From Cyclina sinensis (taxonomy: Eukaryota; Mollusca; Bivalvia; Venerida; Veneridae), in contig JAAONU010000016.1 of assembly GCA_012932295.1 (NCBI GenBank), positions 39,649,241 to 39,713,240 on the forward strand: 64,000 bases of DNA, written 5' to 3'. A program made the position numbers and the translations under genes. The notes under the pieces were generated by a model that was not told the origin of the DNA, ran no database searches, and saw nothing but the letters and a program-made list of their open reading frames with translations. This document shows positions 40,401-44,249 of the stretch, in pieces (position 1 is the stretch's first letter; each line of letters opens with the position of its first letter).

Positions 40401-42392
40401 CGAACTGACCTCTGGTCAGTATATATTGACTTGGTCACCAAACTTGGTGAGCTGGATGCAGCAAGGTAAGTTGGTTTGTTTTATCCCCAATACAAAGAAC
40501 TAAGCAGTATTAAATATATGTTGTATACGTATCAATACTTTTGGAAATAGTGCACTTTCAAACAATGTGGTGGGATAGAGAACAATGTAAGACTTTGTTT
40601 GATCAATGGATAAAACCAAATGTAAGGTAGTGCTAGTTTCTTGTGTATAGTTTTGCTTCTTATTATGCCCCCGCTTCAAAGAAGTGGGGGTATATTGCTT
40701 TGCATTTGTCTGTCTGTCGGTCGGTCCGTCGGTCCGTAGACCAAATGGTTTCCGACCAATAACTAAAGAATGCTTAGGCCTAGGAACTTCAAACTTGGTA
40801 GGATGATTGTCCATCACCAGTAGATGACCCCTATTGATTTTAGTGTCAAGGGGTCAAAGGTCAAGGTCACATTGACCTTGTAGGTAGAAACGGTTTCCGA
40901 TCAATAACAAAAGAACGCTTAGGCCTAGGAACTTCAAACTTGGTAGGATGATTGTCCATCACCAGTAGATGAACCCTATTGATTTTGGGGTCAAAGGTCA
41001 AGGTCACATTGACCTTGTAGGTAGAAACGGTTGACGACCAATAACTAGAGAATGCTTAGACCTAGGTTCACCAAACTTGGTATGCTGGTTGGTCATCACC
41101 AGTAGATGACCCCTATTGATTTTGAGGTCATTAGGTCAAAGGTCAAGATCACAGGGACCTTCATCCTAAAATCGGTTTCCGATCAATAACTAGAGAACGC
41201 TTTGACCTAGGTTCACCAAACTTGGTATGCTGGTTGGTCATCACCAGTAAATGACCCCAGTTGATTTTGAGGTAATTAGGTCAAAGGTCAAGCTCACAGG
41301 GACCTTCATCCTAAAAACGGTTTCCAATCAATAACTAGAGAACGCTTTGACCTAGGTTCACCAAACTTGGTATGCTGGTTGTTCATCACCAGTAGATGAC
41401 CCCATTTGACTTTGAGGTCATTAGGTCAAAGGTCAAGATCACAGAGACTTTCATCCTTAAAACGGTTTCCGATCAATAACTAGAGAACGCTTTGTCCTAG
41501 GTTCACCAAACTTGGTATGCTGGTTGGTCATCACCAGTAGATGACCAATATTGATTTTGAGGTCAAAGGTCAAGCTCACAGGGACCTTCATCCTAAAAAC
41601 GGTTTCTGATCAATAACTAGAGAACACTTTGACCTAGGTTCACCAAACTTGGTTTGCTGGTTGGTCATCACCAGTAGATGACCCTTATTAATTTTGAGTT
41701 CATTAGGTCAAAGGTCAAGCTCACAGGGACCTTCATCCTAATAACGGTTTCTGATCAATAACTAGAGAACGCTTTGACCTAGGTTCACCAAACTTAGTAT
41801 ACTGGTTGGTCATCACCAGTAGATGACCCCTATTGACTTTGAGGTCATTAGGTCAAAGGTCAAGATCACAGAGACTTTCATCTTAAAAACTGTTTCCGAT
41901 CAATAACTAGAGAATGCTTTGACCTAGGATGCTGGTTGGTCATCACCAGTAAATGACCCCTATTGATTTCGAGGTCATTAGGTCAAAGGTCAAGGCCACA
42001 GGGACCTTGATCCTAAAAACGGTTTCTGATCAATAACTAGAGAACGCTTTGGCCCAACCACAAGCAATCAGGTGCTGCCGGGGGGCATTTATGTTTTACA
42101 AACATTTCTTGTTTACAAGATATTTTTCATATTAGATCTATTTATATCCATGAGCTAGAAATTTAAATAAGTATTTTTCCTCACAGTTACAAGAGTTATG
42201 GCCCTTTCCATGTTCCTCTTCAGGTCTTTATATGACAGGATAGTTACACATAAAATGGCAGCCAAGAAAATGAAGTTTTTCTTCAAGAAATATCTCCAGT
42301 TTGAGGAGAAACATGGCTCTCCTGAACAGGTGGCTGAAGTGAAGAGGAAGGCTTTACAGTATGTGGAGTCACAGGGACTTGTGGGTGAATAA
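4371..42392 (+). CDS. PDCD11: RRP5/PDCD11 rRNA-processing scaffold, 42 coding exons
   Basis: RRP5 is a nucleolar scaffold of the small-subunit processome and pre-60S assembly. It binds pre-rRNA through S1 domains and is needed for the 18S-side cleavages and for 5.8S maturation. The joined exons give about 2,016 codons against about 1,870 in vertebrate PDCD11; much of the excess is the linker. Order seen: MEESFPRGG start typical of the family (residues 2-10), Lys-rich segment (24-78), 14 S1 modules (about 79-1385), acidic/basic linker (about 1370-1735), HAT repeats (1736-2016). Alignment to vertebrate PDCD11 (recalled, not computed) is collinear, with matches such as [33 protein letters not shown] and [19 protein letters not shown]. 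Every intron is GT-AG and exon phases chain correctly. Two exons (13761-13972, 24098-24236) each need a one-base correction, in opposite directions. The 3' end has AATAAA at 42573. Identity is very secure; individual splice sites are by eye. Confidence 0.96.
4424..5180 (+). repeat. ~50-bp minisatellite carrying copies of the exon 2 splice donor
   Basis: About 16 tandem units of roughly 45-52 bp. The first unit spans the real 3' end of exon 2 (GCCAGTAAAGAGAAG|GTAATATT) and later units repeat the exon end plus donor with drift (CAGTGAACTGAAGGTATT, CAGGAAGGCAAAGGTATT). A four-unit block of about 205 bp (from about 4620) recurs immediately downstream (from about 4826), apparently unchanged. Confidence 0.9.
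5674..5838 (+). CDS. PDCD11: PDCD11 exon 3, Lys-rich N-terminal segment
   Basis: Acceptor CATATAG, donor AAAAAG|GTATGA, phase 0 to 0, 55 codons. It encodes a highly basic low-complexity stretch ([20 protein letters not shown] and onward) suited to nucleolar targeting, in the position of the basic segment of vertebrate PDCD11. Low complexity makes it less certain than the S1 exons. Confidence 0.8.
6715..7025 (-). mobile_element. tRNA-derived SINE, antisense copy
   Basis: The reverse complement reads a tRNA-like head (TGGCAGATCAGTC, then AAACCAGGGATCGCAAGTTTGATCC as B-box region) followed by a body shared with the SINE at 33449: GATGAGAC, GTGTCTCTGGAATGGGAT, GGGCATCAGTCATAG. It lies in PDCD11 intron 3. 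Confidence 0.7.
7126..7296 (+). CDS. PDCD11: PDCD11 exon 4, S1 module 1 (first half)
   Basis: Acceptor ATTTCAG, donor GAG|GTAAAA, 57 codons, phase 0 to 0. It contains [20 protein letters not shown] and QAYTESL, matching the first S1 domain of PDCD11 (VISLPNGLQGFVQVTEICDA). Confidence 0.95.
7828..7986 (+). CDS. PDCD11: PDCD11 exon 5, end of S1-1, start of S1-2
   Basis: Acceptor GTTTCAG, donor ATG|GTGAGT, 53 codons, phase 0 to 0. It encodes [24 protein letters not shown] and then LRHGM, the conserved opening of the second S1 domain. Confidence 0.95.
8331..8454 (+). CDS. PDCD11: PDCD11 exon 6, S1 module 2
   Basis: Acceptor CTTCAG, donor AAAG|GTACGG, phase 0 to 1. It encodes [20 protein letters not shown], nearly identical to the second S1 domain of vertebrate PDCD11. 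An earlier GT at 8431 is rejected because the following YIQLYNKG matches the family. Confidence 0.95.
8700..10693 (+). mobile_element. Hairpin-ended element with ~165-bp tandem core
   Basis: It begins with the hairpin AGCTTACCTG-AGCA-CAGGTGAGCT after a T run. It contains about eight ~165-bp units marked by TCTAGTGGACCTCTACC and ends with hairpin GGGCCATCATGGCCC then CTCTTGTTT. The same family recurs at 21054 and 58246. It is non-coding and fills PDCD11 intron 6. Confidence 0.85.
10803..11076 (+). repeat. ACCAACAACATGACT minisatellite
   Basis: About 17 units of 15-18 bp (CACCAACAACATGACT), alternating GCA and CTACA variants, so a 33-bp higher-order unit is visible. Intronic. Confidence 0.92.
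11390..11520 (+). CDS. PDCD11: PDCD11 exon 7, end of S1-2
   Basis: Acceptor ATTTCAG, donor ATAGAG|GTATAT, phase 1 to 0. It encodes [18 protein letters not shown] then [15 protein letters not shown], the C-terminal strands of S1-2 and the linker. Confidence 0.92.
11890..11961 (+). CDS. PDCD11: PDCD11 exon 8, start of S1-3
   Basis: Acceptor TTGCCAG, donor AAAAA|GTAAGT, 24 codons, phase 0 to 0. It encodes [14 protein letters not shown], the opening strand of the third S1 domain. Confidence 0.92.
12553..12657 (+). CDS. PDCD11: PDCD11 exon 9, S1 module 3
   Basis: Acceptor TTTCCAG, donor CAG|GTAAAA, 35 codons, phase 0 to 0. It encodes [20 protein letters not shown], a clear S1 core. Confidence 0.94.
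12834..13243 (+). mobile_element. Hairpin-ended short element (TTTCGAAG family)
   Basis: It starts TTTTTAGCTAGTCTGTTTCGAAG and ends GGCGCCTCTCTGCGGAGCTCTTGTTT. The start matches the element at 46777. Intronic, non-coding. Confidence 0.7.
13761..13972 (+). CDS. PDCD11: PDCD11 exon 10, end of S1-3 and S1-4, apparent 1-base deletion
   Basis: Acceptor GTCACAG, donor GGG|GTAATA. The first part reads [20 protein letters not shown] in phase 0 and matches PDCD11 (ACILCVHPRTRVVHLSL). It then runs into TAG at 13878. From about 13866 the homologous reading ([15 protein letters not shown], then [15 protein letters not shown]) lies in the frame that needs one extra base upstream. Length 212 is not a multiple of 3 although both flanking exons require phase 0. 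An assembly error, an allele or a true lesion are all possible. Confidence 0.85.
14431..14498 (+). CDS. PDCD11: PDCD11 exon 11, S1-4 helix region
   Basis: Acceptor TTTACAG, donor ATAG|GTAATA, phase 0 to 2. It encodes [20 protein letters not shown], matching SHLSDSKNVFNPEAFKPGN of the fourth S1 domain. Confidence 0.9.
14978..15034 (+). CDS. PDCD11: PDCD11 exon 12, end of S1-4
   Basis: Acceptor TTTCTAG, donor AAACA|GTGAGA, phase 2 to 2. It encodes [19 protein letters not shown], matching KCRIIDYSQMDELALLSLR. Confidence 0.88.
15529..15589 (+). CDS. PDCD11: PDCD11 exon 13, linker into S1-5
   Basis: Acceptor ATTACAG, donor TTCAG|GTAAGC, phase 2 to 0. It encodes [20 protein letters not shown], matching the YLRYHDIEPGAVVKG stretch. 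Confidence 0.9.
15976..16636 (+). mobile_element. Hairpin-ended element with TGACCCC/GGTCA tandem core
   Basis: Perfect 5' hairpin ATATGCCC-AAAGG-GGGCATAT, a core of about four ~130-bp units with AATGACCCCTATTGATTTTGG, and end GCTCTTGTT. Same architecture as the 40664 element. Confidence 0.75.
16849..16995 (+). CDS. PDCD11: PDCD11 exon 14, S1 module 5
   Basis: Acceptor TCCACAG, donor AGA|GTAAGT, 49 codons, phase 0 to 0. It encodes [20 protein letters not shown] and [10 protein letters not shown], the most strongly conserved S1 of the protein. Confidence 0.96.
17285..17850 (+). repeat. 157-bp tandem repeat within an element
   Basis: Three units of about 157 bp (starts near 17313, 17470, 17627) beginning CACAAAATCGTGTCCGCTCTG and ending TTGGAGGTTAAATG, preceded by a GTCTGTCTGTC run. 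Overlapping open frames here are repeat artefacts. Confidence 0.88.
17893..18076 (+). repeat. ~33-bp minisatellite
   Basis: Five to six units of AGAATTAAGACCTTTCTGAA plus TGTGAACCCTGTC in PDCD11 intron 14. Confidence 0.9.
18375..18554 (+). CDS. PDCD11: PDCD11 exon 15, end of S1-5, start of S1-6
   Basis: Acceptor TTTTCAG, donor TTCAG|GTGAGT, 60 codons, phase 0 to 0. It contains [17 protein letters not shown] and [19 protein letters not shown], closely matching vertebrate PDCD11. Confidence 0.96.
18618..19588 (+). repeat. 60-bp minisatellite
   Basis: About 16 units of CATCAGCCTCACATTGATGT plus GTTTTATATCTGCGG and TTTAGTTTACATTGTTTAAAA. Each unit contains a CATCA..TGATG dyad. Alternating GGTTT and GGGTT variants indicate higher-order copying. 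Intron 15. Confidence 0.95.
20377..20511 (+). CDS. PDCD11: PDCD11 exon 16, S1 module 6
   Basis: Acceptor TTTAAAG (an AAG-type acceptor), donor TTTGTG|GTGAGT, 45 codons, phase 0 to 0. It encodes [20 protein letters not shown] and [11 protein letters not shown], matching [26 protein letters not shown]. Confidence 0.94.
20957..21022 (+). CDS. PDCD11: PDCD11 exon 17, S1-6/S1-7 linker
   Basis: Acceptor ATTTCAG, donor GGAAGG|GTATGA, 22 codons, phase 0 to 0. It is a basic linker ending [10 protein letters not shown], the lead-in to S1-7. Confidence 0.88.
21054..21560 (+). mobile_element. Short copy of the AGCTCACCTGAGCAC element
   Basis: It starts AGCTCACCTGAGCACATGTG and ends GGGCCATCGTGGCCCTTTTGTC, the same termini as the 8700 and 58246 elements but with a reduced core. 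Intron 17. Confidence 0.75.
21792..21977 (+). CDS. PDCD11: PDCD11 exon 18, S1 module 7
   Basis: Acceptor TATTTAG, donor GCCAAA|GTACCT, 62 codons, phase 0 to 0. It encodes [27 protein letters not shown] and MYKPGDLI, matching LPHNIRAFLPTSHLSDH. Confidence 0.93.
22558..22635 (+). CDS. PDCD11: PDCD11 exon 19, end of S1-7
   Basis: Acceptor AACCAG, donor TTGGTG|GTAAGT, 26 codons, phase 0 to 0. It encodes [18 protein letters not shown], matching VLLCRKPALVSTVEG. The upstream acceptor ending at 22532 is rejected because its phase does not fit exon 18. Confidence 0.88.
23038..23133 (+). CDS. PDCD11: PDCD11 exon 20, S1 module 8 (first half)
   Basis: Acceptor ATTTCAG, donor CTTCAG|GTATAA, 32 codons, phase 0 to 0. 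It encodes [20 protein letters not shown] and GLFGLVPLQ. Confidence 0.95.
23634..23853 (+). CDS. PDCD11: PDCD11 exon 21, S1 module 8 (second half)
   Basis: Acceptor TATACAG, donor CAAG|GTATAT, phase 0 to 1. It encodes [20 protein letters not shown] and [13 protein letters not shown], matching [29 protein letters not shown], then a charged helix. Confidence 0.95.
24098..24236 (+). CDS. PDCD11: PDCD11 exon 22, S1 module 9, apparent 1-base insertion
   Basis: Acceptor TTGTAG, donor ACAG|GTGAGG. From exon 21 the frame reads [17 protein letters not shown] and then a stop at 24188. Skipping one G of the AAGGGC run at 24145-24150 restores [20 protein letters not shown], a normal S1 core, and the phase 1 junction required by exon 23. 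Length 139 does not fit its flanking phases by exactly one base. It compensates the opposite indel in exon 10 in total length, but not in reading. Confidence 0.85.
24696..24832 (+). CDS. PDCD11: PDCD11 exon 23, end of S1-9
   Basis: Acceptor ATTACAG, donor AAGGG|GTAAGT, phase 1 to 0. It encodes [20 protein letters not shown] then [11 protein letters not shown], matching the VVILNVDLLKLEVHVSL stretch. Confidence 0.93.
25154..25270 (+). CDS. PDCD11: PDCD11 exon 24, S1 module 10 (first half)
   Basis: Acceptor ATTTCAG, donor AAAAGG|GTAAAC, 39 codons, phase 0 to 0. It encodes [20 protein letters not shown] and [10 protein letters not shown]. Confidence 0.92.
25494..25561 (+). CDS. PDCD11: PDCD11 exon 25, S1-10 middle
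   Basis: Acceptor ATTTCAG, donor AAGAG|GTAGGT, phase 0 to 2. It encodes [20 protein letters not shown], matching SHLNDTFRFDSEKLQVGQ. Confidence 0.9.
26061..26183 (+). CDS. PDCD11: PDCD11 exon 26, end of S1-10, start of S1-11
   Basis: Acceptor ATTCTAG, donor GCCAC|GTATGT, phase 2 to 2. It encodes [20 protein letters not shown] and [11 protein letters not shown]. Confidence 0.92.
26450..28192 (+). mobile_element. Composite of hairpin/tandem-core elements
   Basis: About five ~120-bp units with GACCAGTAGATGACCCCT and CACAGTGACATT (26500-27270) abut a second module starting TATGCCCCCGAAGAGCATA (27281), with two to three units of TTGCCCTTTNTTTAATTTTACTT. The end is GGGCATATATGTTTTACCAACATCTCTTG. 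It occupies intron 26. Confidence 0.65.
28258..28351 (+). CDS. PDCD11: PDCD11 exon 27, S1 module 11
   Basis: Acceptor GTTACAG, donor AAGAT|GTAAGT, phase 2 to 0. It encodes [20 protein letters not shown] and [11 protein letters not shown], matching the S1 core before GTSPTTKLKVG. Confidence 0.93.
28633..30781 (+). repeat. 32-bp minisatellite, 2.1 kb
   Basis: Roughly 65 units of GGTATGCAGTATAGTGTAAG plus ATAATCTCTGAT with point variants and higher-order blocks. The unit has no stop in any minus-strand frame, giving a spurious 198-codon antisense ORF with 32-residue periodicity. Intron 27. Confidence 0.96.
30958..31040 (+). CDS. PDCD11: PDCD11 exon 28, S1-11 continued
   Basis: Acceptor TTTCAAG (AAG type), donor AAAAAA|GTAAGG, phase 0 to 2. 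It encodes [20 protein letters not shown] and FRDNRSK, matching KVGKTVTARVIGGRDMKTFK. Confidence 0.9.
31602..31664 (+). CDS. PDCD11: PDCD11 exon 29, end of S1-11
   Basis: Acceptor ATTCAG, donor CCAG|GTATGT, phase 2 to 2. It encodes [20 protein letters not shown], nearly identical to the family's YLPISHPRFVRTIPELSV. Confidence 0.95.
32084..32174 (+). CDS. PDCD11: PDCD11 exon 30, start of S1-12
   Basis: Acceptor TTTTCAG, donor GATTGT|GTAAGT, phase 2 to 0. It encodes [20 protein letters not shown] and [10 protein letters not shown]. Confidence 0.88.
32678..32761 (+). CDS. PDCD11: PDCD11 exon 31, S1 module 12
   Basis: Acceptor ATTTCAG, donor TTGGAG|GTAAGT, 28 codons, phase 0 to 0. It encodes [20 protein letters not shown], matching the [20 protein letters not shown] strand pair. 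Confidence 0.9.
33113..33239 (+). CDS. PDCD11: PDCD11 exon 32, end of S1-12 (donor ambiguous)
   Basis: Acceptor GTTTCAG. It encodes [20 protein letters not shown] then [10 protein letters not shown]. Two donors give the same phase 1: AAGG|GTAATT after 33239 (used here) and CTGG|GTTTGT after 33212. The latter type is used by exon 35, and the shorter exon aligns slightly more compactly with vertebrate PDCD11. Confidence 0.8.
33449..33735 (+). mobile_element. tRNA-derived SINE
   Basis: The head has A-box-like AGTGGTCCAGTGGTTACGCG and B-box-like TAGTTCAATACCCC. The body has GATGAGACATTAAA, GTGTCTTTGGAATGGGAT and GGGGGCGTCGGTCATAAGGG; the tail is ATAAATAAGCTCAAATAGATAG. The body is shared with the antisense copy near 6715-7025. 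The acceptor stem does not pair well, so it is not a functional tRNA. Confidence 0.82.
34059..34296 (+). CDS. PDCD11: PDCD11 exon 33, S1 module 13
   Basis: Acceptor ATTGCAG, donor TTTGAG|GTAAAT, phase 1 to 2. It holds a whole S1 domain: [40 protein letters not shown] and [12 protein letters not shown] then AVLTLR. Confidence 0.95.
34701..34820 (+). CDS. PDCD11: PDCD11 exon 34, start of S1-14
   Basis: Acceptor TTTATAG, donor ATAAG|GTAGGT, phase 2 to 2. It encodes [20 protein letters not shown] then [19 protein letters not shown], matching IQDIKEGQLLRGYVGSI. Confidence 0.94.
34882..35298 (+). repeat. ~64-bp minisatellite
   Basis: Six to seven units of AATATCAGGATCGAGAAGCT plus GCTTTGTCGTTTTGAGAGTG and GTCACCAGCCATGTGCATGC in PDCD11 intron 34. 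Confidence 0.94.
35664..35786 (+). CDS. PDCD11: PDCD11 exon 35, S1 module 14
   Basis: Acceptor TTTTCAG, donor TTAGG|GTTTGT, phase 2 to 2. It encodes [20 protein letters not shown] and [15 protein letters not shown]. The weak GTTTGT donor is the only one giving the right phase. Confidence 0.9.
36119..37028 (+). CDS. PDCD11: PDCD11 exon 36, end of S1-14 and acidic/basic linker
   Basis: The largest exon: 910 bp, acceptor ATTTCAG, donor GTAGAG|GTAAGT, phase 2 to 0. It opens with [16 protein letters not shown], the last S1 strand, then about 290 residues of charged low complexity. These include a Ser/Lys patch with SKKTKLK, an Asp-rich tract coded by GAT/GAC repeats (36565-36695) and a basic end (KKKKKAGEE). 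Vertebrate PDCD11 has a similar but shorter charged linker between its S1 and HAT regions. The acidic tract is probably length-polymorphic. Confidence 0.93.
36565..36695 (+). repeat. GAT/GAC trinucleotide tract coding poly-Asp
   Basis: An imperfect in-frame GAT/GAC repeat with interspersed GGT AGT codons inside PDCD11 exon 36 encodes runs of Asp broken by Gly-Ser. It also produces an open antisense poly-Ser frame that is not a gene. Confidence 0.9.
37598..37717 (+). CDS. PDCD11: PDCD11 exon 37, conserved pre-HAT motif
   Basis: Acceptor TTTCTAG, donor CCTAAG|GTATAT, 40 codons, phase 0 to 0. It encodes [20 protein letters not shown] and [11 protein letters not shown], matching the family's LSSGFAWNVGLDSL motif followed by an acidic Ser/Asp stretch. 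Confidence 0.94.
38021..38089 (+). CDS. PDCD11: PDCD11 exon 38, charged helix
   Basis: Acceptor TCTAAAG (AAG type), donor TACCAG|GTGAGT, 23 codons, phase 0 to 0. It encodes [20 protein letters not shown], a charged helix leading into the HAT region. Confidence 0.9.
38554..38738 (+). CDS. PDCD11: PDCD11 exon 39, first HAT repeats
   Basis: Acceptor TTTATAG, donor TTTAG|GTACGG, phase 0 to 2. It encodes [40 protein letters not shown] and ERALKTISF, almost identical to vertebrate PDCD11. Confidence 0.97.
39299..39467 (+). CDS. PDCD11: PDCD11 exon 40, HAT repeats
   Basis: Acceptor GTTTCAG, donor ACTGAG|GTACAA, phase 2 to 0. It encodes [20 protein letters not shown] then [20 protein letters not shown]. 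Confidence 0.97.
39768..39921 (+). CDS. PDCD11: PDCD11 exon 41, HAT repeats
   Basis: Acceptor TTTACAG, donor GACC|GTACGT, phase 0 to 1. It encodes [20 protein letters not shown] and [16 protein letters not shown]. Confidence 0.96.
40300..40465 (+). CDS. PDCD11: PDCD11 exon 42, HAT repeats
   Basis: Acceptor TATTCAG, donor GCAAG|GTAAGT, phase 1 to 2. It encodes [20 protein letters not shown] and [20 protein letters not shown], the most conserved block of the C-terminus. Confidence 0.97.
40664..42112 (+). mobile_element. Hairpin-ended element with ~143-bp tandem core
   Basis: 5' hairpin CCCCCGCTTC-AAA-GAAGTGGGGG (40668-40690), GTCTGTCTGTCGGTCGGTCC run, then about nine units with CATCACCAGTAGATGACCCC and AGGTCAAAGGTCAAG. 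The end is GGGGGGCATTTATGTTTTAC then AAACATTTCTTGTTT (ATGTTT/AAACAT hairpin). Fills intron 42. Confidence 0.85.
42224..42392 (+). CDS. PDCD11: PDCD11 exon 43, C-terminus and stop
   Basis: Acceptor TCTTCAG, phase 2 entry, stop TAA at 42390-42392. It encodes [20 protein letters not shown] then [13 protein letters not shown], matching [20 protein letters not shown] and the family C-terminus. Confidence 0.97.
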
Positions 42393-42572
42393 ATTAGTTA
42401 CTCTAGGGGATTTGTGAGAAAAAAACTTGTCAAAGTCATCAACAGTTCAAAGTGAATTTAGCATTGAAACATTACATGACAATTCTGTGATGTAACAATG
42501 GAATATAATATAAAAGAAAATGTTACAGGGGTATGTAAGGTAAGTGTTTTGTCAGAAGATGACTGATTTGTT

Positions 42573-42578
42573 AATAAA
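42573..42578 (+). terminator. Polyadenylation signal AATAAA for PDCD11
   Basis: A canonical AATAAA lies 181 bases after the stop codon and is followed by a GT-rich stretch (GGTGTTTTT). It is a likely 3' end signal; a short 3' UTR suits a housekeeping gene. Confidence 0.6.
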
Positions 42579-42739
42579 GGTGTTTTTATATCCATTAACT
42601 GTGGCACAAAACCTAGATGAAATGAACTGAAATTGTATCAAAATTTGGAAAAATACAACACAGTTTTATTATTTGTTACATTGGAAAATATTTGAAATAT
42701 TAAAAGATACCTTTGCTGAAACTGTCTTTGTTTTCTTTT

Positions 42740-43062
42740 AAGCAGTTTATTTGATTACAGTCTAACCAGCCATAACAGTCAACTTATATCATTGGTCACT
42801 TGTTGTCAATGGTCATTTCATGACACTGCTGTCAAAAATCCTTCTCTTAAGTGGTGTATTTGATTACAGTCTAACCTGCCATAACAGTCAACTTATATCA
42901 TTGGTCACTTGTTGTCAACGGTCTTTTCATGACACTGCTGTCAAAAGTCCTTCTCTTAAGTGGTGTATTTGATTACAGTCTAACCTGCCATGACAGTCAA
43001 CTTATATCAGCAGTCACTTGTTGTCAACGGTCTTTTCATGACACTGCTGTCAAAAATCCTTA
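42740..43062 (+). repeat. 109-bp tandem repeat, three units
   Basis: TTGATTACAGTCTAACC recurs at 42751, 42860 and 42969, an exact 109-bp period. The array abuts the reverse-transcriptase remnant that follows. Confidence 0.93.
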
Positions 43063-43925
43063 ATACACTCTTCTTAGTATACAGCAATGACAAAGATGAA
43101 GCTATACAAGGAACTACAAGACATTTTGCAGATGACACCAAGTTACTCCATTTAGTAAACACAGACACTTTGCAATCTGATACTGACAAACTAAGCTCAT
43201 GGAGTGATGCATGGCTTCTTAAATTCAATGCAGACAAACGTACAACTCTTCTTTGTGGCAATAACATCATTGAAACTACTTATCACCTTAAAGAAAATGG
43301 TATGTTGAAGGAAATGGCATGTAGTGATACAGTACGAGATCTCGGGGTTACTTTTGACACAGACTTGAAATTTAAGCAACACACAAACAATAGTATAAAT
43401 AAGGCAAACAAAATTACATGGTTGATGGGGTGAACTTTACTTCATGTAACAGTGAAATCGTTTCGTAAACTGTATAAATCATTAAAAAGACCTTATCTCG
43501 AGTATGGGAGCATTATCTAGTTGAATCAGTTCAGAAACCTGCAACAAAACTTGTTAGATTAGTAAGACACTTGTCTTATTAACAATGATTAGAGATCTTG
43601 AAAATTCCAACATTGGCATATCATAGGTTTCATGTGGACATGAAAGAGGTCTATAATCTGCTAGACAATAAGGAGGGCAATGACTGTAGTCAATACAGTA
43701 GAAAATTCCTTGAATTAAATAACAACACTATCACTAGAGGCCATGCTTTAAAATAAAAGATAAAATCCTGTAAAAAAAAAGATCCCAGAAAGAACTTTTG
43801 AGAGGATTATTAACGAATGGAATGGACTGTCTTAAAGAAACAGATGAGAGAACCGATTAGACAATTACATGGGGAAGGCTCAGTATACCAACTATCCGGA
43901 ACAAGACTGGGATAATAGCCATGAG
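43063..43925 (+). pseudogene. Non-LTR retrotransposon reverse-transcriptase remnant
   Basis: It reads HFADDTKLLHLVN (the palm-domain YADD-type motif as FADD), LSSWSDAWLLKFNADK, DTVRDLGVTFDTDLKF, and after an in-frame stop at 43431 FRKLYKSLKRPYLEYGS. Further on, out of frame, are ATKLVRLVRHLSY, LEILKIPTLAYHRFHVDMKE and TRGHALK. These are the ordered C-terminal motifs of jockey/CR1-type reverse transcriptases. The 5' part is absent and several stops and shifts are present, so it is inactive. Confidence 0.88.
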
Positions 43926-44249
43926 GGGGTTATAGAAGATGATGAAGTCTTGTGACTCTAAACTGCAGATGTTAGAAAAACATGTTAATCAACAACTAGC
44001 GGGCACACTAATTGCATTTGATTTGCCAAAAATTGACCCGACTTAGCAGCCACGTATCGTCTGTTAAGGTGTGACTATATTTTGACAAGTCCAAGAATAA
44101 ACCTTAAAAGCAAACATGTGACAATACACAATGCTTTGGTGTATCAGTTTGTAAATTCGACGACATTATCAACTGTCAGTATTTATGGCGATAATTTGTG
44201 TTTTAAAGAATGGAATATATTGTGTTTATGCCAATCACAACAAGGATAC

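Noticed and set aside
42990..43433. A 147-codon frame as a host gene
   Set aside because: It is the reverse-transcriptase remnant preceded by sequence from the 109-bp repeat, and has stops and frame breaks.
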